Assembly (NCBI RefSeq): GCF_033568475.1
Contig: NC_133120.1
Coordinates: 51,440,499 to 51,504,498, forward strand
Source: Henckelia pumila
Lineage: Eukaryota; Streptophyta; Magnoliopsida; Lamiales; Gesneriaceae
Length of the DNA: 64,000 nt
Direction of reading: 5' to 3'
Shown: positions 23,065 through 38,959 of the stretch, in pieces
How positions within the stretch are numbered: the first letter of the stretch is position 1
Layout: the number at the start of each line of letters is the position of its first letter
Translations under genes and position numbers: made by a program
The notes under the pieces: generated by a model
What the model was told of the DNA's origin: nothing
The model's database searches: none
Seen by the model: only the letters and a program-made list of their open reading frames with translations

Positions 23065-26000
23065 ATGCCTCCCAGACCGATGAACAGACGTGGGGGATCT
23101 CCACCTACACCTCCACCTCCACCTCCGCAGAACCCACTAGCAGCATTGGAGCAGGCCAATGCTACCTTGATGGCTGGGATTACTGCTCTGTTGGAGCAGC
23201 AGGCTTCACGTCCGAGGATGTCCCATGAGGAGGACGTAGCAGAGCGGTTCCAGAAGAAGGGACCCAAGGAGTTTGCTGGTACCACCGATCCTTTGGTGGC
23301 TGAGGGGTGGATTCGCTCTTTGGAGTCCATCTTTGCGTATATGGGGATCACAGACGCCGACAGGGTGAACTGTGCGACGTATATGCTGAGAGGAGACGCA
23401 GCTCTATGGTGGGAGGGTGCTGCCAGGGGAGTTCACATTCCTACACTGGCATGGACAGAGTTTAGGCGTATCTTCTACGCCAAGTATTTCACTGAGGATG
23501 TGCGCAGCCGCATGATCCGGGAGTTCATGAGTCTCCGTCAGGGGGACAGGTCAGTGGTGGAGTATGTGCGACAGTTCGAGAGGGGCTGTCACTTTGTGCC
23601 CTTGATTTCAGACAGTCCACCAGAGAAGTTGAGGCAGTTTGTGGAGGGCCTGAAGGCAGATATCAGGCATGACGTTCGCATGGCGGACGTCCCTACTTAT
23701 GAGACTGCAGTCAGTAGAGTCTTGCGTTCCGAGGAGGGCAGGAGAGAGATCCAAAGGGAGCAGCAAGGGAAGAGACAGATTCAGTCAGGATATCAGCGAC
23801 CATCTTCGCAGCCTCCTGCGAAGAAGCAGTTTATTGGGCCGGCTAAGGGCCCGAATCCGCAGCAGAGGCCGCAGCAGCAGAGGGGCGGGGCCCCTAATGC
23901 CATAGGTTTTTCTACTTGCCCGAAGTGTCAGAAGATGCATTCGGGACCTTGTCTGTTGGGAGCAAGAGTTTGTTACCACTGCAAAGAGCCAGGGCATCAG
24001 ATAGCTAACTGCCCGAGGAAGAAGAACACGGCTGGTAGAGTGTTCGTCATGCAGGCGGAGGAGGCAGACCCAGACACCTCCTTGATCACCGGGAGAATTC
24101 TAGTTGGAGGTAACTCCACGTTTGCATTGCTAGATTCAGGAGCTATGCATTCGTTTATCTCCCTATAGTTCATCAGACGGATAGGCATCACACCGGAGAT
24201 TGCCAACAGTGGTTATGATGTCACTATGCCATCAGGACAGATTATTACTACCTCTAGTGTCATCCGAGAGCTGGAGTTAGAGCTACAGGGACACTCCATT
24301 CGCGCAGATGTAGTGGTTTTTCCGTTAAGCGGCTTTGATTTGATATTGGGTATGGACTGGTTGATAGTCAATGGAGCTTCGATTGATTTTCGTCGGAGGT
24401 CAATGTCAGTGAAACCGTCAGGAGGTGACCCGTTTACTTTCCATGCATCTCAGAGCAGTGATTTTCCTCAGATGATATCTCTTATTCAGGCGAGGAAGTT
24501 GTTGAGACGGGGTTGCCAGGGGTTTCTAGCGAGTATTGTCACGGCCTCAGAACCATCTAGCAGATCATTATCAGAGATAAAGGTGGTTCGTGACTTTCCA
24601 GATGTCTTTTCGGAGGATGTTGCAGGAATTCCACCAGTGAGAGATGTGGAGTTCAGCATTGACTTAGTGCCAGACACCGTGCCTATCTCTAAGGCACCAT
24701 ACAGACTTGCTCCTACCGAGATGAAAGAGTTGAAGGAGCAGATATAGGAATTATTAGAGAAAGTCTTTGTTCGTCCTAGCTTTTCTCCATGGGGAGCTCC
24801 GGTGTTATTTGTGAAGAAGAAGGATGGCAGTATGAGATTGTGCATCGATTACCGAGAGCTCAACAGGGTCACAGTGAAGAACAAGTATCCACTGCCGAGG
24901 ATAGAGGATTTATTTGATCAGTTGCAGGGAGCTTCAGTGTTCTCCAAGATCGACCTGCGATCTGGTTATCATCAGCTGCGTGTTAGAGATGCAGATGTGT
25001 CCAAGACTGCTTTCCGGACATGGTATTGGCATTACGAGTTCCTAGTGATGCCATTTGGGATGACCAATGCTCCAGCGGTTTTCATGGATCTCATGAACCG
25101 AGTTTTTTAGCCGTATCTAGATCAGTTCATCATAGTCTTCATTGATGATATCTTGATCTACTCTAGGAGCATTGAGGAGCATAGACAGCATCTACAGACA
25201 GTCTTGCAGACTTTGAGGGAGCATCGTTTGTATGCCAAGTTCAGCAAGTGTGAGTTTTGGCTCGAGCAGGTGGCATTTCTTGGCCATATTATTTCGAGAG
25301 ATAGGATTGCAGTTGATCAGTCGAAGGTTGAGGCAATGCAGAATTGGGGTATTTCGAAGAATGCTTCAGATATTCGCAGTTTCTTGGGTTTGGCAGGATA
25401 CTATAGGAAGTTCATCAAGGGTTTTTCCTCCATTGCAGTACCCTTGACTTCCTTGACCAAGAACAATGCGAAGTTTATCTGGAGTTCAGAGTGTCAGAGG
25501 AGCTTCGATCAGTTGAAGGAAGCACTCACTACTGCACCGGTGTTAGCGGTGACAGTACCACATGAGGAGCTAGTGGTGTACACCGACGCGTCTAAGCTGG
25601 GTTTAGGTGCAGTACTTATGCAGTGTGGTAAGGTTATTGCTTATGCGTCGAGGCAGCTGAAGATTCATGAGCAGAATTACCCGACGCATGACTTGGAGTT
25701 AGCAGCAGTGGTTTTCGCTTTGAAAATCTGGAGGCACTATCTGTATGGCGAGAAGTGCAAGATTTTCACGGATCACAAGAGCCTCAAGTACTTCTTCACT
25801 CAAAAGGAGTTGAACATGAGGCAACGGAGATGGTTGGAGTTGGTGAAGGATTACGACTGTGACATTAGCTACCATCCGGGTAAAGCTAATGTAGTGGCCG
25901 ATGCTTTGAGTCGGAAGTCGTCAGTGGTATCGTGTTTGTCAGTACAGTTACCACTGCAGAGTGAGATTCAGAGGTTTGGTTTGGAGTTTTATTCGAGTGG

Positions 26001-27465
26001 TCATGCACCGAGTCTGTCAGTGTTGACGGTGCAGCCAGTTCTGCTAGATCGGATCAGAAATGGACAGCCTACTGATGAGGAGTTACAGCGTTGGAGACAG
26101 AGAGATGAGGCCAAGGGTAATCTTCTGTATACCGTTGTGGATGACATTGTTCAGTACCGTGGTAGGATGTGGGTATCAAAAGTCGATCAGTTGAGGGCTG
26201 AGATTCTAGCAGAGGCTCACACATCTCCATACTCCATACACCCCGGAAGTACAAAGATGTATCGAGATTTGCAGCTATTGTATTGGTGGCCTGGGATGAA
26301 GAGAGACATAGGGAGAGTTGTGTCAGAGTGTTTGACTTGTCAGCAAGTCAAGGCAGAGCATCAGCGTCCAGCAGGACTTCTTAGACATCTTCCTATTCCG
26401 GAATGGAAATGGAAGAATATTACGATGGACTTTGTGGTTGGCTTACCGAGGAGTGCCAGAGGTTGCACAGCGATTTGGGTGATTGTGGATAGACTCACCA
26501 AGTCAGCTCATTTCTTGCCGGTGAGGACTACTTACTCATTGACACAGTATGCCGAGCTTTACATCAAGGAGATTGTTAGGTTGCATGGTATACCAGTGTC
26601 GATTGTGTCAGACAGAGATCCGAGATTCACATCCGTGTTTTGGAAGAGTCTGCACACAGCTATGGGGACTAGACTTTTGTTCAGCACAGCATTCCATCCC
26701 CAGACAGATGGTCAGTCTGAGAGAGTGATCCAGGTTCTCGAGGATCTTCTGAGAGCTTGTGTCATCGATTTTCAGGGCTCGTGGGAGACTAGACTGCCAT
26801 TAGTGGAGTTTACCTATAACAACAGTTTTCAGTCGTCTATAGGTATGGCTCCTTATGCAGCATTGTATGGGAGGAGATGCAGATCTCCTGTGCATTGGGA
26901 TGAGGTTGGTGAGAGGATTTTACTTGGTCCGGAGATTGTGCAACAGACAGCTGACATTGTGACTCAGATTCAGGATCGGATGAGGACTGCTCAGAGTCGT
27001 TAGAAGAGTTATGCAGATACTCGACGACGAGATTTGGAGTTTGCAGTAGGTGATCACGTGTTTCTGAGAGTGTCACCTATGAAGGGAGTGGTAAGATTTG
27101 GCCGGAGAGGAAAGCTTAATCCGAGGTATATAAGGCCATTCGAGATCCTAGAGAGAGTTGGCACGTTGGCCTACCGTTTAGCTTTATCGCCAGGTCTTGC
27201 AGCAGTGCACAACGTTTTCTATGTATCCATGCTTCGGAGATATGTCTCTAACCCGTCGCATGTGTTGGATTTCGAGCCCTTGCAGTTGCCACCAGATCTA
27301 GTGTATGAGGAGAGGCCAGTGCGGATCTTGGCTAGGGAGGAGCGGAGGCTTAGGACGCGAGTCATAACGATGGTCAGAGTCCAGTGGCTGAATCACTCAG
27401 AGGAGGAAGCTACTTGGGAGACCGAGGCAGAGATGAAGACTCGTTTCCTGGAGTTGTTCGGGTAA
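23065..27465 (+). pseudogene. Chromovirus gag-pol polyprotein, single frame with four TAG stops
   Basis: I place the start at ATG 23065 (MPPRPMN); the ATG at 23050 is in frame but lies before the family's usual start. In order: gag; CCHC knuckle (CYHCKEPGHQIANC, near 23970); protease (LLDSGAMHSF); reverse transcriptase (FIDDIL at about 25140); RNase H ([10 protein letters not shown] at about 25580); integrase with the HHCC zinc region (26230-26360) and D,D,E core ([26 protein letters not shown]); and a C-terminal chromodomain (27250-27465; VQWLNHSEEEATWE). TAG codons at 24166, 24745, 25108 and 27001 all stand where a CAG (Gln) is expected. No frameshift was found, so decay is by these base changes only. 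Confidence 0.95.
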
Positions 27466-27497
27466 GTATTTTAAATTTCGAGGACGAAATTCAATTT

Positions 27498-27510
27498 AAG
27501 GGGGGAGAAT
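27498..27510 (+). other. Polypurine tract of the chromovirus
   Basis: AAGGGGGGAGAAT directly before the 3' LTR. It is preceded by TTTCGAGGACGAAATT, a stretch repeated almost exactly before the polypurine tract of the non-autonomous element at 56633-56668. Confidence 0.93.
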
Positions 27511-30158
27511 TGTAACACCCGGTATTTTTTTAAATACGTAAATCCACATGCATAATTAGGGAATTTAATTATTTAAATTTTATATTTATGGGTTAAATAA
27601 TTATGTGAATTATTTGTGCATGATTTAATTGATTTTTAAGCATTTAACCCATAATTAGTGATTTTTAGTATTTTAATTATTTTATCGCGTAGACGGGACC
27701 GTGGACGGACGAGATGACAACTTTCTAGCCAATTTAATTCATGAGCCTTTTAAGAGCCCAAAAATATTATTTTGAGTTTTATTTCCTCAAAATTTTTAGT
27801 ATTTAATTTTATATAATTTTAGGAGTCCGTTTTTATTCAAAATAAGCAAAATAATGACTTTTTAGCACTTTTAAAATTCCCTTAATTGAATATTTCGGGA
27901 TTTTAATGTTAGTATCAGATTTTAATTCTTAATTGGAGTTTTTAAGTTATATATTTTATATATTAAAATCCTTATTAATATATTTAATTTCCTAAAAACC
28001 TATTTTTAATTAAAAACCTTACCCTAAGCCTACCCAACCCCACGTTTCAAAGCCTCAGCCGCCACACCCCCTCCTCCTTCGTCTTCTGCAGCAGACTTCG
28101 GCCATAGCTCAATTTTCTTTAAGCTTCCAAGGTGTTGATCATAGTCCCGTCGTCCCGGAATCGTCCCACGCGCCTTTATCTCTTCAATTTCGGTGCAAGG
28201 CATGTGTTTCTTCCAAGTTTTTGCACCTATCAGATATCATTATGTGTGTGTTGTGTAGGCATCGATTTGTTTAAAAAAATTTCAGAAAACTCGATCGGTT
28301 TTTTTGTTGGTTGATGCTTGTGTATGTGATTTTCATTCAACTCACGATTTTCCTGGTCATGGCTCGTTCTAGCTGCTGGTCTTGGTTGGTAAGAGGTCTA
28401 AGGTGGGTCTAGGCTCGAGTGGCTTGAGTGGCTCGAGCCAAACGAGCCCAGAAATCGGCCTTGGTTGTTCGGTCTCCATGGGAGGCACAGACTAGGGTTT
28501 CGGGAAGGGGCTTCGGCCTCGGCGTCGTGGGCTGCATGGGGCTGAGGGTTGGTGCAGGTTAGGTCCGCCCAGACGTGGGCTACGTCTGGGCGGCGACGCT
28601 CCGGCCAGGGGCGGCCGGAGCAAGCCGGCGGCAGCCTGGGAACGGCTGCTGCACTCGGCTGCAGTAGAGACGGGAAGAGGGAAAGGGGGGAGGCGGCGGG
28701 TTTAGGGTTTCAGGGTGGTTCCGGGTCGGGTCTTGGGTCCGAGTCGGGTCTGGTAGTAAGTGGGTTAAGTTAGTTGGGTCCGGGTCCGGGTTAAGTTAGT
28801 TGGGCTCGGGTATTTTATTTTTAAGTTAATTAATGAATTTAAGAGTTTAATTGGGCTAATTAGATTAATTTAATTAATGGGCTTCACTTAAGTTATTATT
28901 TGGGCTTAATTAATTTAATTAAGTTAGTCCACTAATTTTTATGGGCTTTAGGGCCCATGAAAATTATCGGGCCAGTCTTTGGGCTTTTGGGCCCATTGGG
29001 CCAGATTAAGTTGTTATTGGGCCTAGAATGTTTTAATGGGCTTTAATTATTTAATTGGGCTTAGAATAATTTTTATTGGGCTTAAGTATGTTATTGGGCC
29101 AGTCTCAGTGTTAATGGGTCAGATTTAAGTAAATGGGCTTGAGTGTTAGGGCCAGCAGTCCAGTACAATCCATGAGAAATTGCATGTGTCCTGAATATAT
29201 ATTTAATTATTTTTATGCATTGAAGATTATTTTTATATTTATATGTTAGTATGAAATTAAATTAAATATATATGAAGGACACACATTTTATTTAAGTACA
29301 TGCATTCATGAAATAATTTTATGTATGATTTAATGTTTAAGGTTGAGCAATAAGAAAATATTTTATGTTGGAAGTTGAAGTAGTGTGACAATTTGAGATT
29401 TGAGGGGGATTCGTCCCCATATGTGAACTATTGAAGGGCAGTTTACTGCCAATTTAAGAGGTAATTCGTCACCGCCACGTACGTTGGTTTCCACGCTGAT
29501 CAGTATTTAATGTATGATTTAAGGTTACACTACGGATACAACCATGCAATGTTAGAAAATAATTTGCTCAACAATATTTATGTATTATGATATTTAAGTT
29601 AATTTAAGTTAAGTTATGTTATGATATTTTTAAGCATGCTCATTCATGTATACGTTATGTATTAGTAGTAAATTGATTTAAATTATTTTAAACCCTTGTT
29701 ATGTTAGCATGTTGGGCCTCTAGGCTCACTACTCTGGTATGGTGCAGGTGAGAATGTCGAGGATGATGTTGTATCCACCGGAGGCGAGGACATATGAGCG
29801 AACATGCAGTGACCCCGTGACCGTGATAGATATCTGAGTCATGATGCATGTTTGAATATTCCAGCACGTTAAATATTTTTAATTATTTTCAGTGGTTGAG
29901 TTTTTGGATAATTTATCTAAATATTTTCAGTGCATGCAGTTTTTAATTATTTTCTTATGACAGCATTTTAATTACGTATTTGACTCAGATATTTATTTTA
30001 TTAAAGAATGCATTTTTATTTAAGTTATTTATTTATTTTAAATCTTTTTATTTTGTGCATATATGTATGGGCATGTATGTACATGTTATATTTAGTAAGT
30101 ATAAAAAAAAAAAAATTCCGCATATTTATTTATTAATTATAGAGTTAGGGTCGTTTCA
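27511..30158 (+). repeat. 3' LTR of the Tekay-type chromovirus
   Basis: 2648 bp, nearly identical to 20219-22878. Differences are mostly transitions, plus a 9-bp direct-repeat loss near 27664, a one-base loss near 27847 and a shorter A run at about 30102-30114. Confidence 0.95.
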
Positions 30159-30163
30159 CAGAG

Positions 30164-30627
30164 TTTGGAGATTCCAGAATGGAAGTGGGAACATGTGACG
30201 ATGGATTTTGTCACCCGCTTGCCAATGACCTCCAGGCAGTGTGATGCTACTTGGGTTATCGTGGACAAGTTTTTCACGTCTGCTCATTTTTTTTCCGTAT
30301 AACCGCGAGTTTACTTTTGATCGCATGACAAGGCTATACATCCAGGAGATCGTATTATTGCATGGAGTCCCTTTGATCATCGTCAGCGATAGAGATCCGA
30401 GGTTTACCTCACAGTTTTGGGGTAGCTTTCAGCAAGCTTTGTGTACTACTCTGAGTTTGAGTACTACTTATCACCCAGAGACGAAAGTCAGTCTGAGAGG
30501 AATATTCGGACATTAGAAGATATGCTAAGGACTTCAGTGATAGATTTTGGATTATCCTGGCAAGATCACTTACCGTTGATAGAGTTCGCCTACAACAACA
30601 GCTATCATCATAGCATTGGCATGGCAC
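30164..30627 (+). pseudogene. Ty3 integrase fragment, second part
   Basis: Continues the fragment at 20145-20218. It encodes IPEWKWEHVTMDFV, then [13 protein letters not shown], the Tyr-His-Pro-Glu-Thr block and [14 protein letters not shown], in two frames with breaks near 30290 and 30480. It ends abruptly after SIGMA, where a truncated Copia element on the other strand begins. The sequence is related to, but clearly older than, the chromovirus that split it. Confidence 0.88.
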
Positions 30628-31491
30628 GTGAGTCAAGTATCCACTCATTTACTGAACCTTGATTTGTTATGGTCAATGCTTCTGCTGAGTCATATGCATC
30701 CGAAACTAATGAGGCTTCTACAATCTCTCTGCCCTTTTCTGATGAGGTTTGCTACCTTTCAGGGCAATTCCTTTTGAAATGCCCCTCTTTATGGAAGATA
30801 AAACGCCTCAGCTTGAAATGTGGCCTAAGCTTGCTTTAAGACTTCGACCTTCCTCTATTTCCTTATGAAATCTCTTCTCCTGTCTGCCTCTTGTCATAAG
30901 GCTCTCACCTTGGGATTGAGAGTGTGTCTGAAGCTTCCTTTGCAACTCTTTGGCCTTAATAACATATTGAACTTCATCTAAGGTAATAGTTTGATCCCTA
31001 CCATAGAGTAAAGTATCACCAAAAATCTCATAAGAATGTGGCAGTGAGTTTAATAGAATCAACGTCTTATCTTCCTCCTCCAACTTGATCTCAATGTTCT
31101 CAAGATCATCCAAGATCTTGACAAATTCATCAATCTGCTCACAGATTCCCTTGTTATCAGAAATCTTCAATGAATACAATCTTTGTTTCATATAAAGCCT
31201 GTCAGCGAAAGATTTTTTCATGTACAGATTCTCCAACTTTGACCAAATCCCTGCAGCTGATGTTTTCTTCGAGAATTCTCTGAGTGGCTTATCTCCCAAA
31301 CAAATTATGATTGCACTCTAAGCCTTCAACATGATCTGAGTTTTCTCCTTGTTCTCTCCTTTCAAGGCTTCCTCGTCTTCCAGAGCCTCAAGAAGTCCTT
31401 GTTAAATCAAGATTGCATACATCTTGATTCTCCATAATCCAAAATCATTGCTGCTTGTGAATTTTTCGATGTCAAATTTCATTGTTCCCAT
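30628..31491 (-). pseudogene. Truncated Copia gag with start of protease
   Basis: Minus strand from a start at 31482 or 31491 (MKFDIEKFTSSND). A stop breaks the N-terminal region near 31400, and 31320-31318 (TAG) precedes the long frame 30808-31299 (gag; ENLYMKKSFADRLYMK, LLNSLPHSYEIF). Past it, another frame keeps a zinc-knuckle relic (HKEGHFKRNC, about 30775-30805) and then NEWILDS, the lead-in to the Copia protease active site. It is cut at 30628. Everything downstream (integrase, reverse transcriptase, 3' LTR) is missing. Confidence 0.85.
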
Positions 31492-31523
31492 CTGTTTTGT
31501 TTTCCCTTTCTCATTTTTCATTT

Positions 31524-31860
31524 GACGGCGCCAGTTGTTGAGTAATAATAGGAAACAAAACAACAACAAACAACACCAATCCACTTAAGAACTCAACAAG
31601 CAATCATGCAACGTAAACCAGCTCAAGAACACAATGCATTTACGTGGTTCGATCTCTTTGAGAGATCTAACCAGCCACCACTTTATTAACAAAGTTTCAA
31701 TGATGATCCGATTACAATCAAAGGTCTGGCGAATTAAAGGAGGCAAATTTTGGCTGCTTCGAATGTGGAGAATCATGTCTAAAATTGGTTCCAAGAAATT
31801 GGTTTTTTTTTCCAGAGTAAAGTGGGATAGGGATTTACTTTAGCAGGAACTCGAAAACAT
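31524..31860 (-). repeat. 5' LTR (partial) and primer site of the truncated Copia element
   Basis: On the minus strand the LTR ends in ACTCAACA at 31536 and is followed by ACTGGCGCCGTC; the primer-like part is at 31524-31533. The LTR contains the ACGTGGTTCGATC block typical of Copia LTRs. Its outer end is not defined; I stop near 31860, where that resemblance fades. Confidence 0.6.
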
Positions 31861-32019
31861 TCATGTGTAAATTCTCGGCACTTTCATCTATAAGTTTCCC
31901 ATTCAATCCACAGATTCAAAAATTTCACCATAACACGAGAATATGACGTTTAGTCGTTCAGACTTCAGATCTCGGTCGGTTCGTTATCCTTCAATTTCGG
32001 TCGCTTATATTTCTTTGTG

Positions 32020-32430
32020 AAAACTACATTTTTTTGTCTTATTATTTGTAATTTTTTTTAATTTTGATCTTGTTAAAGGTGAATTTCATTTTTTAAGTCC
32101 TATAACATATATATATATATATATATATATATAGTTTTTATTTGTGATCTTTTTAACTTGATGTTATTTTCATTTTTGATTTTTTTTAATCGGATTCTAT
32201 CGTGTTTTCGGATCATAAAAAGACCGCAAAATGAAAATAAATACAAGTTAAATGCTAAAAAAAATGAAAACAATATACACATTAGAGAACTAAAATTGAA
32301 AATACAACGTAAAAGGGTTAAAAATGAAAACGAATATATAAATTACGGGACTGAAAATACAAATTCATAATTAACAAAACTAAAAGTTAAAAAAATACAA
32401 ATAATATGACCAAAAATATAATTCTCTCTA
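32020..32430. mobile_element. Probable decayed fold-back MITE around an (AT)n core
   Basis: The left part (TATTTGTAATTTTTTTTAATTTTGATC) has an approximate complement on the right (32360-32425, ACTAAAAGTTAAAAAAATACAAATAATATGACC read in reverse). An (AT)n run lies at about 32106-32132. No coding potential. The ends are approximate. Confidence 0.4.
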
Positions 32431-32741
32431 TTTCTTTTATTGTCTAGCACTTTTGGGTTGTTGCAAGTGGTCATCGGAAAAATATGATGAGAAAAATCGA
32501 CCTATTCGCTATATTTGGTAAGCTATTTTTGTCGGCGATTGTGGCTCCGTCGTATGTAAGACTCTAACTATCTTTGTCACTTGAAATTTTTTATGTTGAC
32601 TTTTATATCTATTTATATATAAATATATAATTATACAATACATGCATAAATTAAATGATGTTTATGCATAAGTAATCTTCATATAATAAAAAACAATTTT
32701 TACAAGTTATAAATAAAAATTCATCATTATATCTTTACTAT

Positions 32742-33353
32742 CTTATAATACTTCCGTACCCTTTAAAAACTTCTTTGGTCTATAATTGATGACACCATTT
32801 TAATATTATATTTATACCCTAAAAAATATCTTTGTTTTCATTGTTGTTGGGTAAAAGGGACAAAAACGGTTTAATATTAGTATATTACCCCACTATCTTC
32901 TCCCACTATCTTTATTAACCACGTTCATCACCTCATCTAAAAAAATGTCTTTTTTTTCAAATAAAATATTTAAAATAAAATAAATATAGATATAGATGTG
33001 TAAATACATAAAATTTATATATTATATCACACCCAAAGCGATTTTATAATACTTCCTTACCTTTTAAAATTTGGTCTGTAATTGATGACACCATTCTAAT
33101 ATTACATTTATACCCTAAAAAATGTCTTTGTCTTTTCATTGTTGTTGGGTAAAAGGGACAAAAACGATTCAATATTAGTATATTACTCCACTATCTTCAT
33201 CATCCACTATCTTTTCCCACTATCTTTATTAACCACGTTCATCACTTCATCTAAAAAATGTCTTTCTCTTTTCTAATCAAATATTTAAAATAAAATAAAT
33301 ATAGATATAAATGTGAAAATACATAAAATTTTTATATTATATCACACGCAAAA
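32742..33353. repeat. Tandem duplication of a 300-bp AT-rich unit
   Basis: Units 32742-33041 and 33042-33353 share long blocks such as ATTGTTGTTGGGTAAAAGGG and ATCTTTATTAACCACGTTCA. The second unit carries an extra CATCATCCACTATCTT stretch. No gene is visible. Confidence 0.85.
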
Positions 33354-34226
33354 CGTATGCTTGGATGCTAGTTAATATTAAAAATGTAATATACTAATGT
33401 AATAATAGTTACAACCAAGTGAGCTGGCCAACGGCGGAGGTTTGAGGCGGAAGAAGGTAGGGCTTGTAACAATATGAGTGACTATTACGTTTTGAAGAAA
33501 TAGTGCACAATGTATTAATAAAGTAAAATTTTTAAATTTTGTCGTCTTTTTTACCACCTAAGCCCACCTTGCCTGCCCCATCTCACGCCTACATAACCGC
33601 CTCGGGCAAAAGCGACGCGGTCGATGGCCGCCTCGACCGCTATTAAAAACACTGAACACTATAAAGAGAATGATGCAGCCAAAATAATTGGATACAATGT
33701 AAGAGAAAAGCATGGTCATTTACTGGTTGATTAAGATGGATGTGGGATGTCTTCTCAATGTTTTGAAACGGCTGAAGGATTTAAAGGGGCCTCCAAATTT
33801 CCAGCCTAACATGGGATATGTAAGCATTAATTATTAATCTTTTGTTTTACCCAGTGAACTAAACACTGGCACACTCCCACATTATCTAATTCCAAACACC
33901 AATCGACCAGACCACAGAGCTGATAAAAGATATACCAGACATTCGGGAGGAGATAAATTTGGCCATGTTGGAAATAAATTTATATTTCAAAACACAAAAA
34001 TAACAAACATAATAGCCGACAAAGAATTTCATACTCGAGCTCGAACATAGCAACTTCAATATGCAACTAAAGTTAACTACACTGCCTAGACAAATCCCAG
34101 ATCATGTAGACATACATTACAAAACAGACTAAATAAAGGTTGACTGAGATATGAGAAACCACCATCAAGAATTCTAGGGATATACAAACCTCGGACATCA
34201 TCAAGTACGTGTTTCAGCTTCCATTT
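33354..34226. other. Intergenic and 3' UTR of the bZIP gene
   Basis: A GC-richer patch at 33420-33650 with GGCGG- and CCGCCTCG-type repeats looks like old transposon debris. From about 33930 to 34226 the sequence most likely forms the 3' untranslated end of the minus-strand bZIP gene. No reading frame of note. Confidence 0.5.
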
Positions 34227-37894
<3,668 letters not shown>

Positions 37895-38400
37895 CTGTCA
37901 AAAACTCCAAAACCTACAAGCTCCAAAACACAGTTGAAAACAAGACCACTCAAACTACATTCAAGCACAACAGAAATCCAAAAATTAATCTAGAAAACTT
38001 GAAACTATCTACAAATGATTCCTCGTTCTCTATAAATCATCCAAATGGGTATTTGATTAAGAAAAGGATCAGACAAAATTTAGAATCGGCCCATGAGTCA
38101 CGCATAAATAGAGAAATAGCAAACAAAACCTAATTCAAAGGTCAGAACAAAGCATCCACACCACATAAACAACCAGAATTAATGATTGGAAGTAGAAACA
38201 GAGAAATGATTTAAAAAAAATAAAAAAATTCTCAACGCAAAGAAAATATAAAAATAAAACAAGAAAAAATGGAAGAAGAAAGCATACCAGTACGAAGCAA
38301 GAATCTTTTCCAACAGCCAAGAATTGAGATCTCGAAATGGAGAAATTAGAAAGAATTTTACAGCTATTTCACTAGCGAATCACATTTGGTCAGACGAATG
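37895..38400 (-). other. bZIP 5' UTR with a probable intron ending at the start codon
   Basis: A good donor (CTG/GTATGC) lies at 38288/38287. A good acceptor (TTTTTGACAG) lies directly before the ATG. This predicts a 393-bp leader intron (37895-38287) and a non-coding first exon from 38288 to about 38400. The pyrimidine- and T-rich intron sequence fits. This is inferred from splice motifs only. Confidence 0.65.
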
Positions 38401-38500
38401 GTCGGAGACATTTGGAAGCTTCACGCACAAGATTACTGAGATTCGTGCAATGCAAAATATTCTGCTTTGAATTCTATTTATTTTGTTTTCACATTTTTTT

Positions 38501-38538
<38 letters not shown>

Positions 38539-38959
38539 TAGCGACCGAGTCACATGTGTATAACGAAATATATGAACATTTGTGTATGTTGTGCAAATAA
38601 ATTTTATTGTAAAAATATCTGTTTCGGTTGTGTATATTTTCAAATTTTGAATATTTTATTTGTAGTGCAATAATCGAGTGTATTAAGGATCTAAGTTGTT
38701 GATCGAGTGCTAGTGTTTTTTGGAGCAAGTGAGGTGCAAATATAAAGACGACAAAAAGACGTATAGTGGTTTGGATCAATGCGATCCTACATCCACTTGA
38801 TCCAAGTAGATCAATTCACCATCACCGAGTAGAGTTGTACAAAGTAACTACATCACAATTCCAAACAATATAGAATTCTTTTCTGGAGTGATAGTTATAC
38901 TCCAAGTATTAGGTCTTGATAGCCACAACCATTTTTTTGCATGTGTCTGCTATGAAATT
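38401..38959. other. bZIP upstream region with an (AAT)n microsatellite
   Basis: 38502-38537 is a run of 12 TAA/AAT triplets. The segment 38700-38940 contains GTGGTTTGGATCAATGCGAT and a CTACATCCACTTGATCC stretch that resembles Copia LTR motifs, so it may be a small LTR relic. No gene is visible. A G-box (CACGTG) is not present. Confidence 0.45.

Larger units (their letters stand above)
20219..30158 (+). mobile_element. Full-length Tekay-type chromovirus (Ty3)
   Basis: A 9940-bp element with LTRs of 2660 and 2648 bp, target duplication CAGAG, initiator-Met primer site, one polyprotein frame and a polypurine tract. By hand comparison the LTRs differ by about 35 substitutions and three small indels, roughly 1.3%. 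That suggests an insertion on the order of a million years ago or less at usual plant rates. The polyprotein ends in a degenerate chromodomain, which together with the long LTRs indicates the Tekay clade. Four TAG stops make it non-autonomous now. Confidence 0.95.

Noticed and set aside
24486..24845. Minus-strand frame inside the chromovirus
   Set aside because: It is a shadow of the gag-pol frame on the other strand.
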